DNA of 64,000 bases. It comes from Siphonodentalium dalli. Taxonomy: Eukaryota > Mollusca > Scaphopoda > Gadilida > Siphonodentaliidae. Below, piece by piece: positions 53,152-64,000 of the stretch. Position 1 is the first letter of the stretch; each line of letters begins with the position of its first letter. The stretch spans positions 152,884,875 to 152,948,874 of the forward strand of contig CP136062.1 in the NCBI GenBank assembly GCA_032622095.1. Reading direction: 5' to 3'. The translations under genes and the position numbers were made by a program. The notes beneath the pieces were generated by a model. The model worked only from the letters and a program-made list of their open reading frames with translations. It searched no databases and was not told the DNA's origin.

Positions 53152-53300
53152 GAAATGGATGTTGATTTGCTTGCGTTACATAGAGTATGGATGCAAGTTG
53201 GTCTGACATTTTGTGTGGAACGCGAAAACACATGAAAAAGTCAGACCAAATTGCATCCATACTCTATATGGAACGCAACAAAATCAACATTCATTACTTA
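53152..53300. repeat. Hairpin around GTTGGTCTGACATTTTGTG
   Basis: AAATGGATGTTGATTTGCTT and GAGTATGGATGCAAGTTGGT are mirrored by AATTGCATCCATACTCTATA and AACAAAATCAACATTC. Related arms at 53924-54040 and 54268-54340. Confidence 0.85.
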
Positions 53301-53603
53301 TATTTACACTCAAATGACATATTAAATATAGAATATTTACACTCACACATGCACTCGTATATTGTGGTACATGAATGTAGGACGTTGGTTGTTCGATATT
53401 ACGTCACATGACGTCGCGCGCTGACCCCAACATCCATTTTTGTGTAGACGCAACTTGCACTGAGCCACGATATTAACGTTGGAAATGGACACTTAAAACT
53501 CCTTTATACCACGATCGCCTATCTTACTATATAAATAAAGCCATCTGTTTAAATTTTACATTTAATCAACACCTGTTGATTAAACGTGCCTACTGTTGGT
53601 TAA

Positions 53604-53766
53604 ACTTCGCAGAGTGGATTAAACTTTCTCCATATAATTTGAACGGAAAAGTGTTTATCCATCGCATTGTAAAGATCGTGTCATAAACTTCGCAGAGTGG
53701 ATTAAACTTTCTCCATATAATTTGAACGGAAAAGTGTTTATCCATCGCATTGTAAAGATCGTGGGA
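53604..53766 (+). repeat. 80-bp tandem duplication
   Basis: CTTCGCAGAGTGGATTAAAC through CATTGTAAAGATCGTG twice, nearly identical. Confidence 0.92.
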
Positions 53767-53773
53767 TAAACAA

Positions 53774-53919
53774 AATATACGCATAGTGTTTCTGAATAAC
53801 AACTTTAATCCACTCGTGGGATTGGCGATTTACACCACTCGCTGAAGCTCGTGGTGTAAATCGCCAATCCCACTCGTGGATTAAATTTGTTATTCAGAAA
53901 CACTATGCGTATATTTAAG
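53774..53919. repeat. Near-perfect palindrome
   Basis: ATACGCATAGTGTTTCTGAA and TGGGATTGGCGATTTACACC are mirrored by GGTGTAAATCGCCAATCCCA and TTCAGAAACACTATGCGTAT around CGCTGAAGCTCG. Confidence 0.92.
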
Positions 53920-54774
53920 AAATGGATGTTGATTTGCTTGCGTTCCATAGAGTATGGATGCAAGTTGGTCTGACATTTTGTGTGGAACGCGAAAGCGTTC
54001 CACACATAAAAATGTCAAACCAACTTGCATCCATACGCGTTCATCGACAGAACATCTTCGCACTCCCCTATGTCCGGAGCTTCTTGAAAGATGCACGTGA
54101 ACAGAACGGCCAATATATCGTATTCAAATTGGAAATGAATGGCAAATCTTTAGGGTATGTTAACATTACTTATATTTCCACTCCACCGAGTCAACTGGCA
54201 TATTAGAAGAGCATTAGGAGCCCATGCCCAACGTTGTTCTCGTGTCGTGGTGCAAGTTGCATCTACTTAAGAAATGGATGTTGATTTTGTTGCGTTCCAT
54301 AGAGTATGGATGCAAGTTGGTCTGACATTTTGTGTCGGACATTCATTACTTATATTTACACTCAATCGAGTCAACTGCATGGCAGATTAAAAGAGTTTTA
54401 AGCGTCTATTTCCAACGTTATTATCGTGGCTCGGAGCAAGTTGCGTCTACACTAAAATGGATGCAAGTTGGGGTCAGCGCGCGACGTCATGTGACGTAAT
54501 TTCGACCAACCAACGTTCTGCATTCATGTTCCACAACGCGAATGCATATAGTTAGCTGTGGTACAGATCATTTTATACGCATTTTTGTATTCGGTTTCTG
54601 GCACATTTTAGCTTTCTACACCAAAATGCTTCAACGTAGCCTAAATAGCGACCATGCTGAGAAACTACATCAGCGGAAATATTGTCACAATGTGACCAAT
54701 TCAGGGTCAACTCTTGTCCTGATGTAGTTTTATCATGCTGTTGATTTAGCTATATGTTGATGGCAAAGGTGGGG

Positions 54775-55853
54775 TAACGATGCAATTAATAAAAGTACCG
54801 TTTATTTTTTCGGGGCCATTGTCATGTTCGAACTTTATGATCAAGAGATATCTATAATATAACATTTTAACAATGGTCGTGTTAGTTATTGAAAACAAAC
54901 GGACGAGTAATCTTGATTGGGGTAGCTTTGTAATTATATGCGCATACATTTATTGTTAATAATTATATATGAAATATGTTTTGTAGACGGATCCAATTCA
55001 ATTCTTTAATCTCAATAAACCAATACATTATAGGTATGTGAGATTTACATATTCAAATACAAAAACATGGCAAAAGAACATTTAACTGATACAATAATTA
55101 TAAGTATATGTAATAGTAATATATCAATTTCATTCTGGGCACATCCACATCCAGAATTTATGTCATGAAACCATCTAGTGTGAGAGAAAATAAATAGTTA
55201 TAATAATTTCGTGTTAATGTGTCGATTGCGATATGTTCTAAATTATTACATGTATACTACAAGTAGTCGTATTATATCGCTCATGTCGGTGAATTATTTG
55301 GGAAGTACGAGAGAAAAATATTAATAAAAAACAATAATAATAAATAAATAAATAATAATAATAATGAAGAGCAAGCCAGTGTGGATGTGCCCGTTACTAT
55401 ATGTATATAGAAACTATTTATTTATTTGATAACCTCTGTCATTCACACGGGACTGCTGTCGTCGCGACATGCATAACATACATGTAGATGGTTACTTGAA
55501 TCCATGGGTCACACGGGATCCCAACTATAGGCATATATATTGCCCACTGACAGCTTGCAGACGCGGTAAATGCAAATATTTTTCCTATATAATTTGGAGG
55601 AGAAACGCCATTGTACATCGACTTTGTAGACTTGTTATGTAACGATGCAATTAATAACTGTACCGGTATATATCTTTTATTTTTTCGGGGGCATTATGAA
55701 ATTCGAACATTATGGAGGGAAGCAACTATATGTATTGAACGATCAAGCACATAGCTATCTAAGAATATCTTAACAATTGTCATTTTGCATGGTTATTGAA
55801 AACAAACGGACGAATAATCTTGACTGGGGTAGATTTACAATTATCTGTACATC
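54775..55853 (+). repeat. Direct duplication of about 190 bp (54775-54955 and 55636-55853)
   Basis: Shared text TAACGATGCAATTAATAA, TTTATTTTTTCGGGG and TTATTGAAAACAAACGGACG, spaced about 860 bases apart. Confidence 0.75.
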
Positions 55854-58345
55854 CACTGTAAAAAATATAAGAAGTACTTTCAAATGTATATGTAATACGA
55901 CGACCTGTTTCTTGAATTATATGCAAATAACTTTCATATTATTATTAAATTTTGCGAAGTTACATGGCAACCACGGGAATAGGGGAGCCTATATATTGCC
56001 AAGTCTCTCGCCGTCGCTATACTGACAGTCTGACACCAAGCATGCAGGCTCGATACATGCATATATCGTACATAGAAATTCAAGAAGAAAGGCCATTGTA
56101 CTTCGATTTTGTAGACGGATCCCAAGGGGCCTATACATTGCCCAGTCCATCACTGTCGCTGACAGCTTGCAGACACGGTAAATGCACATTTCTTCCGTAG
56201 AACTTCGAGAAGAAAGGCCATTGTACTTCGATCTTGTAGACATTTTATTCTCGAACAATGCCAAGGGGCCTATAGTAATACATTGCCCAGTCCCTCACTG
56301 TCGCTGACAGCTTGCATATACACGGTAAATGCACAATTCTTCTATAGAACTTCGAGAAGAAAGGCCATTGTACTTCGATTTTGTAGACGGATCCCAAGGG
56401 GCCTATACATTGCCCAGTCCCTCACTGTCGCTGACAGCTTGCAGACACGGTAAATGCACATTTCTTCCGTAGAATTTCGAGAAGAAAGGCCATTGTACTT
56501 CGATCTTGTAGACGTTTTATTCTCGAACAATGCCAAGGGGCCTATAGTATATACATTGCCCAGTCCCTCACTGTCGCTGACAGCTTGCATATACACGGTA
56601 AATGCACAATTCTTCTATAGAACTTCGAGAAGAAAGGCCATTGTACTTCGATTTTGAAGACGGATCCCAAGGGGCCTATACATTGCCCAGTCCCTCACTG
56701 TCGCTGACAGCTTGCAGACACGGTAAATGCACATTTCTTCCATAGAACTTCGAGAAGAAAGGCCATTGTACTTCGATCTTGTAGACGTTTTATTCTCGAA
56801 CAATGCCAAGGGGCCTATAGTAATACATTGCCCAGTCCCTTACTGTCGCTGACAGCTTCCATATACACGGTATAAATGCACAATTCTTCTATAGAACTTC
56901 GAGAAGAAAGGCCATTGTACTTCGATTTTGTAGACGGATCCCAAGGGGCCTATACATTGCCCAGTCCCTCACTGTCGCTGACAGCTTGCAGACACGGTAA
57001 ATGCACATTTCTTCCGTAGAACTTCGAGAAGAAAGGCCATTGTACTTCGATCTTGTAGACGTTTTATTCTCGAACAATGCCAAGGGGCCTATAGTAATAC
57101 ATTGCCCAGTCCCTCACTGTCGCTGACAGCTTGCATATACACGGTAAATGCACAATTCTTCTATAGAACTTCGAGAAGAAAGGCCATTGTACTTCGATTT
57201 TGTAGACGGATCCCAAGGGGCCTATACATTGCCCAGTCCCTCACTGTCGCTGACAGCTTGCAGACACGGTAAATACACATTTCTTCCGTAGAACTTCGAG
57301 AAGAAAGGCCATTGTACTTCGATCTTGTAGACGTTTTATTCTCGAACAATGCCAAGGGGCCTATAGTAATACATTGCCCAGTCCCTCACTGTCGCTGACA
57401 GCTTGCAGACACGGTAAATGCACATTTCTTCCGTAGAACTTCGAGAAGAAAGGCCATTGTACTTCGATCTTGTAGACGTTTTATTTTCGAACAATGCCAA
57501 GGGGCCTATAGTATAATACATTGCCCAGTCCCTCACTGTCGCTGACAGCTTGCATATACACGGTAAATGCACAATTCTTCTATAGAACTTCGAGAAGAAA
57601 GGCCATTGTACTTCGATTTTGTAGACGGATCCCAAGGGGCCTATACATTGCCCAGTCCCTCACTGTCGCTGACAGCTTGCAGACACGGTAAATGCACATT
57701 TCTTCCGTAGAACTTCGAGAAGAAAGGCCATTGTACTTCGATCTTGTAGACGTTTTATTCTCGAACAATGCCAAGGGGCCTATAGTAATACATTGCCCAG
57801 TCCCTCACTGTCGCTGACAGCTTGCAAACACGGTAAATGCACATTTCTTCCGTAGAACTTCGAGAAGAAAGGCCATTGTACTTCGATCTTGTAGACGTTT
57901 TATTCTCGAACAATGCCAAGGGGCCTATAGTAATACATTGCCCAGTCCCTCACTGTCGCTGACAGCTTGCAGACACGGTAAATGCACATTTCTTCCGTAG
58001 AACTTCGAGAAGAAAGGCCATTGTACTTCGATCTTGTAGACGTTTTATTCTCGAACAATGCCAAGGGACCTATAGTAATACATTGCCCAGTCCCTCACTG
58101 TCGCTGACAGCTTGCAGACACGGTAAATGCACATTTCTTCCGTAGAACTTCGAGAAGAAAGGCCATTGTACTTCGATCTTGTAGACGTTTTATTCTCGAA
58201 CGATGCCAAGGGGCCTATACATTGCCCAGTCCCTCACTGTCGCTGACAGCTTGCAGACACGGTAAATGCACATTTCTTCTATAGAACTTTGAGAAGAAAG
58301 GCCATTGTACTTCGATCTTGTAGACGTTTTATTCTCGAACGTTGC
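55500..58345 (+). repeat. Satellite array with 145-bp and 127-bp unit types
   Basis: About 17 units. The long type has GACGTTTTATTCTCGAACAA before GGGGCCTATAGTAATACATT; the short type has GACGGATCCCAAGGGGCC before TATACATTGCCC. Both share CCCTCACTGTCGCTGACAGC and GAAGAAAGGCCATTGTACTT. From about 56090 to 57340 the types alternate as 272-bp dimers; from 57350 onward mainly long-type monomers at a 145-base step. Two diverged units (55500-55640 and 55975-56110) mark the left edge. The repeated minus-strand frame (MALFENKTSTRSK) is a by-product. Confidence 0.93.
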
Positions 58346-59300
58346 AGCCACGTGCGTCATGTGGCTCAATAGCATTTGTGTAAGTCGAGAGATTAGCACC
58401 ACGGTAGCGCCAGAGGAAGCTAGAAGCATCGAAATCTTGCACAAATAAACAAATTGCGACATGAGTAATTCCTGTTAGATTGATTTACAGTTCTCCGCTT
58501 CATCATGGTGGGAGGTAGTCGTTATGGTTCTAACTCACGTTTATTTTCCGAAGACTGACTCTGGCCGACGGCAGTGTAGGTTCTATGCCAAATCCAAAGA
58601 CCCACTTGTGGCATCAAACGCCGAATTGTCTTGAGATTTGATAGAATTCGGATTGCATATCCCCGCTGTTTGGCGTTATATCCAGAGGCAACGCAGACTT
58701 TATGAAATCCCTTCTTGTTTCAAGAATTCTGTCGAAATTTGCTCCACTTCGGTTTTAATGGTGGCCTATTGTCCCAAAACAGAGTACTCAACATATATCA
58801 GCAGATGTTATAGGGCTACATTTGTAAAACACAACGGTATATTATGTAAGTACACTGACTCCATGGCTAAACCCACAATGAATATTCTCCCAATGTAAAA
58901 ATAAAACGTATTGTATTCGACTTGTATATATTGGAACACATGAGAAGTAACACCTGTATGTATAGTTCCACTACAGTAGCGATACTATCGACATTTGCCT
59001 GTAAATATCATGCAATTATATCGCAAGAATCAATCATATATACATGCAGGTCTTTTAAGGCAATGTGTTAGTATAGAACCGTTGTACATGTGGAACTACC
59101 AACATTTTACTTCTCATGTCGTTCGCTTTGGTATTGGTAAATATGCATTTTTTATATACATGTTGCCGTTCATATACATGTGCTAACACCATAGGGATTT
59201 CTGCGAGAAAATGCCTACAAATGTATGTATGAACTTACCCTAACGGCAAGAATATGTTTGCTCCATGCAGCTGTGCATGGGATCTGCGATTTATTTCTGG
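58346..59300. other. Stretch with weak open frames, nothing recognised
   Basis: Plus-strand frames at 58638-58898 (86 codons) and 58995-59186 have no motif I know. GCAAGAATCAATCATATATA (59025) is mirrored by TATATGATTGATTCTTGCG (62443), so this is probably part of repeat family G. Confidence 0.35.
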
Positions 59301-59467
59301 ATAGAACATTTGGTCAGTTCGGCGCCACCGTAAGAGGGATGTTTACGTTTCGTAGATGTAACTGCATGCCATTCTGGGACACGTTTCAGTTATTGCTGCC
59401 ATTAGAAGATCATCGTCTAAGAGAAATTACCGGCGGTGCAGAGAAAAACAAGCGAATCAACAGATAA
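59225..59467 (+). pseudogene. Family G repeat with short open frame, copy 1
   Basis: The frame contains GATVRGMFTFRRCNC, then WDTFQLLLPLEDHRLREITG. A second copy (61787-61981) reads GAILRGMFIFRRCNC, WDTFQLLLPFEEF and HHLREITDGAE in the same frame. I do not recognise the domain. It is probably a transposon or viral-type relic, not a host gene. Confidence 0.4.
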
Positions 59468-59551
59468 ACATATATATATATCATGCAGCCAAGGATGCCA
59501 AATTGTATAGGTGTTGATACGCTGTATAGAAAATGTTTCCCACTATAGTTT

Positions 59552-59755
59552 TTGAATGCCATCTTTACTTTCAAGAAAGAATTGCACGCCGCAATAATCT
59601 CCTGCGTTTCAATATACATTCAGTTAAGACATTATTATTTGAGGGCCCGTATCTTAAAAAACAGCGAAAACGAAGGTATCTTTAAAGCTGTACAAAATTA
59701 CTTACGAAATACATGTACAACACATGGAGATAACCCAACAAAGTTATATTAAGTC
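59552..59755 (+). other. Unassigned open frame downstream of family G copy 1
   Basis: NAIFTFKKELHAAIISCVS to DNPTKLY, 66 codons, no motif recognised. Its texture is more protein-like than most frames here but the length is small. Confidence 0.25.
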
Positions 59756-59759
59756 GTTC

Positions 59760-60595
59760 GCTTCAAAATACAAATTGGAAAACCATGCCCAATGAGGTAT
59801 CTCATTTATGACAGCTGGCCGATAAACGTAATTGGATTAAGAAGAACTGGTGGGATGGTGAGACTACGCGTTATCTACAATGATATATAATTATGTAATA
59901 TGTTATACATTATGATATTTATATAGCCTGCCTGTGTTACTTTAAATCCTGTTTGGTGGTTGGTCAACTACCAATTGGGTTACCCGGTTTACACCACAAT
60001 AATGCAGAGATCTTTCGAGTGTAACACGAACAGTGAGTCACAAATTGTTGACCTAATCTGACCTAATCACTAAAAGCGACCAGCAGAATAATTGGGCGTG
60101 CTTTTCAAAGTTCAGCCGAATTGCATCTGAAGCCAGTTATTAATATAGATCACGTTATCGTCTCTAAGAGATTGGAAATCTTATATCCTATGACTTAATG
60201 TGCTGCATGGGCTAGTCTAAAATTAACGGTCATTTTGGGAAAATAAATAAGAATACACTCAGCTTTTTTATGGGAATAAATAATCAAAAAGCTATATAAA
60301 ATATAAGAAATAAATGTAGTTGGTGTGTGTGTTATTGGTGGATACGGGGCAGTGGTCGTTAGGTGCACATTTAGTGTAAACCGCTTCGCACCCACTACAT
60401 TCATTTCTTAATTACTTATTGTGTTGACAATCCAAATTATTATCAGTATTATAAAGGCAATTGGGTGGTTAAATACACTGATCAGAAAAAAATATTTGAA
60501 CAGAGACGGAATACCTGTATACAAGTTGCACACATATTGAGGGACCAGTTTATTCAAGGGTTGTATATTGATATCAGTTTATCACGTACAGGTCA
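59760..60595. other. Spacer, nothing recognised
   Basis: No supportable feature. Confidence 0.35.
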
Positions 60596-60945
60596 ATTTT
60601 ATTCCATCATAAAAGATTAATTCATTTTCGAAAATTACCTGTACGTAGAAAGTCAGAAAGTTATATATACGCTCGCAAGATTTAGAACACGAAACCATGC
60701 ACAATTTACCCACTGAATCAGGTTGTTGGAATAACATCCATAAAGATAAACGTTTATGCTCAGAATGCGACAAAAATGAGATTGGAGATGAACACACTAT
60801 TTAATAGATTGCCAGTGTCTTATCCAGTCAAGATAATTATTATTCCCAGTATTTTCTAGAACCGAATATAGCATGATAAAATTGAAAATGCTTCTAACAA
60901 ATTCGAGACCATCAGTTATGAAAAAACATGCAGGATGATCAGATA
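60596..60945 (+). pseudogene. Non-LTR retrotransposon C-terminal relic
   Basis: In two frames: KVIYTLARFRTRNHAQFTH, then LPTESGCWNNIHKDKRLCSE and CDKNEIGDEHTI, then YSMIKLKMLLTNS. The order LARFR-x-x-NH...(I)E(T/S)G-x-W...RLC-x-x-C...IGDE-x-H is the ORF2 tail signature of LINE-type elements. Stops and a frameshift near 60712 show decay. Confidence 0.7.
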
Positions 60946-61786
60946 TATCTTATCAACGGCTATACCTGATGTTCTCCAGATTGAAAGAGGAACAGGTATA
61001 GCAACCACCTGTCATGGGGTAGCCTGATAAATCTGCCATAACCCATACACTCCTTATGATTTTTTGTCAAATCCCATGTCACGTCCTGATAACAAATACA
61101 TGCATACTTTATGGAGCATATGCAACGAATGGTCTAAAAATAATGTACATATCAAGTAGATATGCTTTAAAATTTAACATAAATTGTTATAAGCATTTTA
61201 CAGGGGATAGGTATTGTTATTGTAACCTGCTCTGTCTCTGTATACCATATATGTTGGACGAGAGAATAAACATATCTGAATATACATAAGTGGATCGCAC
61301 TTGTCCTCCAATCACATTGTCGATTAGTATTGTTATACATTTATTGGTAATAAATATGTTCAAACCAAAAACAAGGGAACATCATCCATTCACGGTAAAA
61401 CAAGACGAATGCCATCAGATTATAGGAATCAACTAAAGATAGATTGAATTTAGCATTCTAGAAACTTTTGTGCCCAAATACATGTCAATGTTGACTCATT
61501 AATTATACCACTTTAAACCCCAAACAACACTTATATATATACTTAAAAAAAACTTCGCTATAAATCATTGGCATCCTGCAAGCCTTCTGAATTTACATTG
61601 TGACGAGCTGAGCTTTCTGTAATTGATATATAGATATATAACATTATTGCAATAACAAAATAAATTTGAATTTGTCAATTTTATTCCACTGTAAAAATCC
61701 GGGTTTATATCATTCTAACTGTGAATACAGATCCTATCTTATCGACTTGTATGCGATCCATTTGGTGATCAAGTTTCTCTCATGTG
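60946..61786. other. Spacer, nothing recognised
   Basis: No repeat boundary or gene signal that I can support. Confidence 0.35.
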
Positions 61787-61981
61787 ACGATCGATCATTG
61801 GTTACTTCGGCGCCATCTTAAGAGGCATGTTTATATTTCGTAGATGTAACTGCCTGAAATACTGGGATACGTTTCAGTTATTGCTGCCATTCGAAGAGTT
61901 TCGCGAACCAAACGACCATCATCTAAGAGAAATTACCGACGGTGCCGAGAACGAACAAGCGAACATCGTCCATTGGTCGTA
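61787..61981 (+). pseudogene. Family G repeat with short open frame, copy 2
   Basis: Open from the TGA at 61784-61786 to TAA at 61979-61981: RSIIGYFGAILRGMF, FRRCNCLKYWDTFQLLL, EEFREPNDHHLREITDG. Same order as copy 1 with a ten-residue insertion. Confidence 0.45.
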
Positions 61982-62544
61982 AAACAAGGAGAATGCCATC
62001 GCGAGCGGGTTTTAACGACACAGGGTACCATAGTTCCCGTCACGCCCTGATATCTTAGATGTAATTATGCAAACCGTGGATAAATAAATCTCTTGATATC
62101 ACCGTTTAATATCAGTTTGTGACTTTGATAAGTTAACGGATCTGTGTGTGGTATAGATTTCTGGGGTTGAGCGATATATATAGTTATCTTAAAGGTCTCT
62201 GTTTTCTCGCTGATAATCATGGATATATATACGTTCCGAATGATATACGTTTCCAATTTCTTAGTCCATATTAGAATAACTTTTTCAACAAAGATTATGG
62301 ATTGAGCTAATTACGCTAATTGTCGTTGTTTTTGCTCACTGACATCGCTAATTATAAGATAATATAAACATTAGAAGTAAAATTATTGTATAGTTCCATA
62401 TATATTTGTGGCGGTGCTACTGACATTTGCCTTCACATGCCTGTATATGATTGATTCTTGCGAAATAGTTGAATGAATATTATATGCTATACTTATACTT
62501 GCAGGCAAATTTCAACAGTAACGTTTATCGTCTACACAAAAAAT

Positions 62545-62740
62545 GCCAGGCAAATGTGTTAATGTAGTCGGTAACAGAATCAAATGTTCTACACATATGA
62601 TGGTCGTTTTGTTGGCGAAACTCTCCGAGCAACAGCAATAACTGAAAGGGACCCCAGTATTTAAGGCAGTAATGCATCTACGAAATTTAAACACGCCTCT
62701 TATATATATAGGTTGGCGCCAAAATAACCAAGATACTCTC
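62545..62740 (-). pseudogene. Family G repeat, copy 3 (frameshifted)
   Basis: On the minus strand RGVFKFRRC and, in the next frame, LKYWGPFQLLLLLGEFRQQN and DHHM. A small insertion (TATATATA) and a shift break the frame. Confidence 0.5.
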
Positions 62741-62910
62741 TCAGAAATCTGAGTTCCCCATATAATAGCTGGAAATTCTAAATCTTTGATGCCACTCATA
62801 TGTGCATTCACAGCGAAGTCAATGCCGAAGTTGACTTATAGACCAGGCTGGCTATGGATGCAGTATATATATATATGTCCATGGCACAGGAGAGCGGTGA
62901 ACGTGCGACT

Positions 62911-63035
62911 GGTATTTTCGTATGTGTATATATGTTCTCGATGGATTAGACTGGTATTTTCTTATGAGTATATATGCTCTCGGTGGATTAGACTGGTATT
63001 TTCTTATGAGTATATATGCTCTCGGTGGATTAGAA
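62911..63035 (+). repeat. 45-bp tandem repeat, nearly 3 units
   Basis: ACTGGTATTTTCTTATGAGT plus ATATATGCTCTCGGTGGATT. It yields the repeated frame RLVFSYEYICSRWI. Confidence 0.9.
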
Positions 63036-63699
63036 AAGTGATGATAAACGACGATCGGTCGAGAAATATAAAGTATTGGAACATATTCCACAATCTACAT
63101 GTATATCTAAAAGGTTTGCCGAAAATATTTAAATGTAAAAAAATCGAAATAAATTCACACATGCACGATGTTTGTTATTGATTTCCTTATCACAACCAAA
63201 GAGGAAGTAAAGGTACCTTCAAGAAAAAATATAGTTCCATTTTAAATACCCATGTTTATATCACAGTCAAACCGCCCTCGCGGGAAACGCGTCCGAGGTT
63301 TCCCACTCTTTAGGCGAAAAGCGGGAACGGGAAATCTCCCGTCGGGGAGTGAAAATGGTGAGTCAGGCCTCCGAGGCGAACAGTCGAAACTAAATAACCC
63401 TGCACAAATTGAATATAATATATTATTCTAATTAACATAACAATAAAATTGATAGATACCATTGCGTTCTTGCGTCGTTGCGCATGTAAAAAATACATGA
63501 TTATTTGTCTTACTGAAAAAAATGAGCCGGGTTTAGAGGCTAATTGTGTGATAAAGGGAGATAATCGACGAGTATATATATATATTATCATCATCATCCA
63601 TCATCACCGCCGTCGTGGCATTATCGCCAATTGTCTTCAACAACATCCAACTCTAGCACCATTTCTGCATGCTATTTCAACAAATCCTCATGCAAATAT
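63036..63699. other. Spacer with simple repeats
   Basis: ATCATCATCATCC and TATATATATAT at 63570-63605, and a small dyad at 63280-63320 (CGGGAAACGCGTCCGAGG, GCGGGAACGGG). No gene. Confidence 0.4.
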
Positions 63700-64000
63700 A
63701 GTTTCATATTGGACGTAAATATTCACATATATGTTCATATGATATTGGACGGATTTTATTCTGAAATAAGCCCACAGTGAACGTATACCCGTTATTTAAT
63801 GGTGCGGGGCGCAGTGAAATACATATTGGCTTATTTCATATGGAAATAGTCTCATACTGGACTGTTTAAAACGCATTTTACTTCCATACCTATAGTGCGT
63901 ATATTGAGTTTAAATAATGCCAATATGAGCGTATTTCGTATGGAAATATATGGACTGTTTTACGTCCATATAGAGCGTATATTGAGATTAAATAATGCCA
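63700..64000 (+). repeat. Tandem repeat of about 95-110 bp running off the window
   Basis: Segments with TTTCATATGGAAATAGTC, TTTCGTATGGAAATATATG, GTGCGTATATTGAGTTTAAA and GAGCGTATATTGAGATTAAA recur, each followed by TAATGCCA. Confidence 0.75.

Larger units (their letters stand above)
53367..54535. mobile_element. Element Q: about 1.17 kb with long inverted ends
   Basis: Arms of about 130 bases. Left: GTACATGAATGTAGGACGTT, TTACGTCACATGACGTCGCG, GTAGACGCAACTTGCACTGA. Right in inverse: GAACCTTGCTCC-type text at 54420, CGCGACGTCATGTGACGTAA and AACGTTCTGCATTCATG. The interior has its own hairpins. Confidence 0.8.

Noticed and set aside
56342-58462. Repeated MALFENKTSTRSK frames on the minus strand
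   Set aside because: They recur once per satellite unit and reflect the repeat, not a protein family.
62786-63181. 131-codon frame with RLVFSYEYICSRWI repeats
   Set aside because: Open only because of a 45-bp tandem repeat; nothing recognisable on either side.

Overview
The window looks like AT-rich, intron-rich, repeat-dense nuclear DNA of a marine invertebrate, most likely a lophotrochozoan such as a mollusc. That placement is inference from the gene structure and from the style of the repeats. There are no operons, no bacterial-type genes and no CRISPR array. Almost all long open frames are chance frames inside repeats.

The one real host gene is on the + strand, from 1229 to 29829. It is the C-terminal part of a CCDC186-like protein (called CCCP-1 in C. 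elegans), a Golgi/TGN coiled-coil protein that works with RAB2 and the EARP complex in dense-core vesicle formation. Seven exons (1229-1313, 2926-3005, 5730-5930, 6663-6820, 7875-7944, 27705-27854, 29746-29829) join with consistent phases and GT/AG junctions and end in a stop. The N-terminal part lies upstream of the window. Intron 5 is about 19.8 kb and is filled with nested transposons. Three exons have lost-and-found copies of their edges: exon 2 acceptor repeats, two broken copies of the start of exon 4, and a 49-bp array that repeats the exon 6 splice donor about 16 times, followed by a decayed copy of the end of exon 6.

The rest is repeats. Family A and family B are TTAA-flanked miniature elements that carry two hairpins built on the same core, although their ends are unrelated; some copies have one end of each. 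Family C is another twin-hairpin element, family D a 217-bp near-perfect palindrome with TA ends, families E, N and O further TTAA elements, family F a longer element with inverted ends. At least four hAT-like elements show inverted termini with 7-8 bp target duplications. Nesting can be read in several places, for example E inside D inside F at 19.7-22.0 kb.

From 30 to 64 kb I find no host gene. This part holds relics of non-LTR retrotransposons (also at 13.6-14.3 kb), a 500-bp hairpin repeat in two copies, tandem arrays (about 155 bp at 43.8-45.1 kb, 66 bp at 50.9-51.5 kb, a 145/127-bp two-type satellite at 56.0-58.3 kb), a 1.2-kb inverted-repeat element at 53.4-54.5 kb and an unrecognised repeat with a short shared reading frame at 59.3, 61.8 and 62.6 kb.
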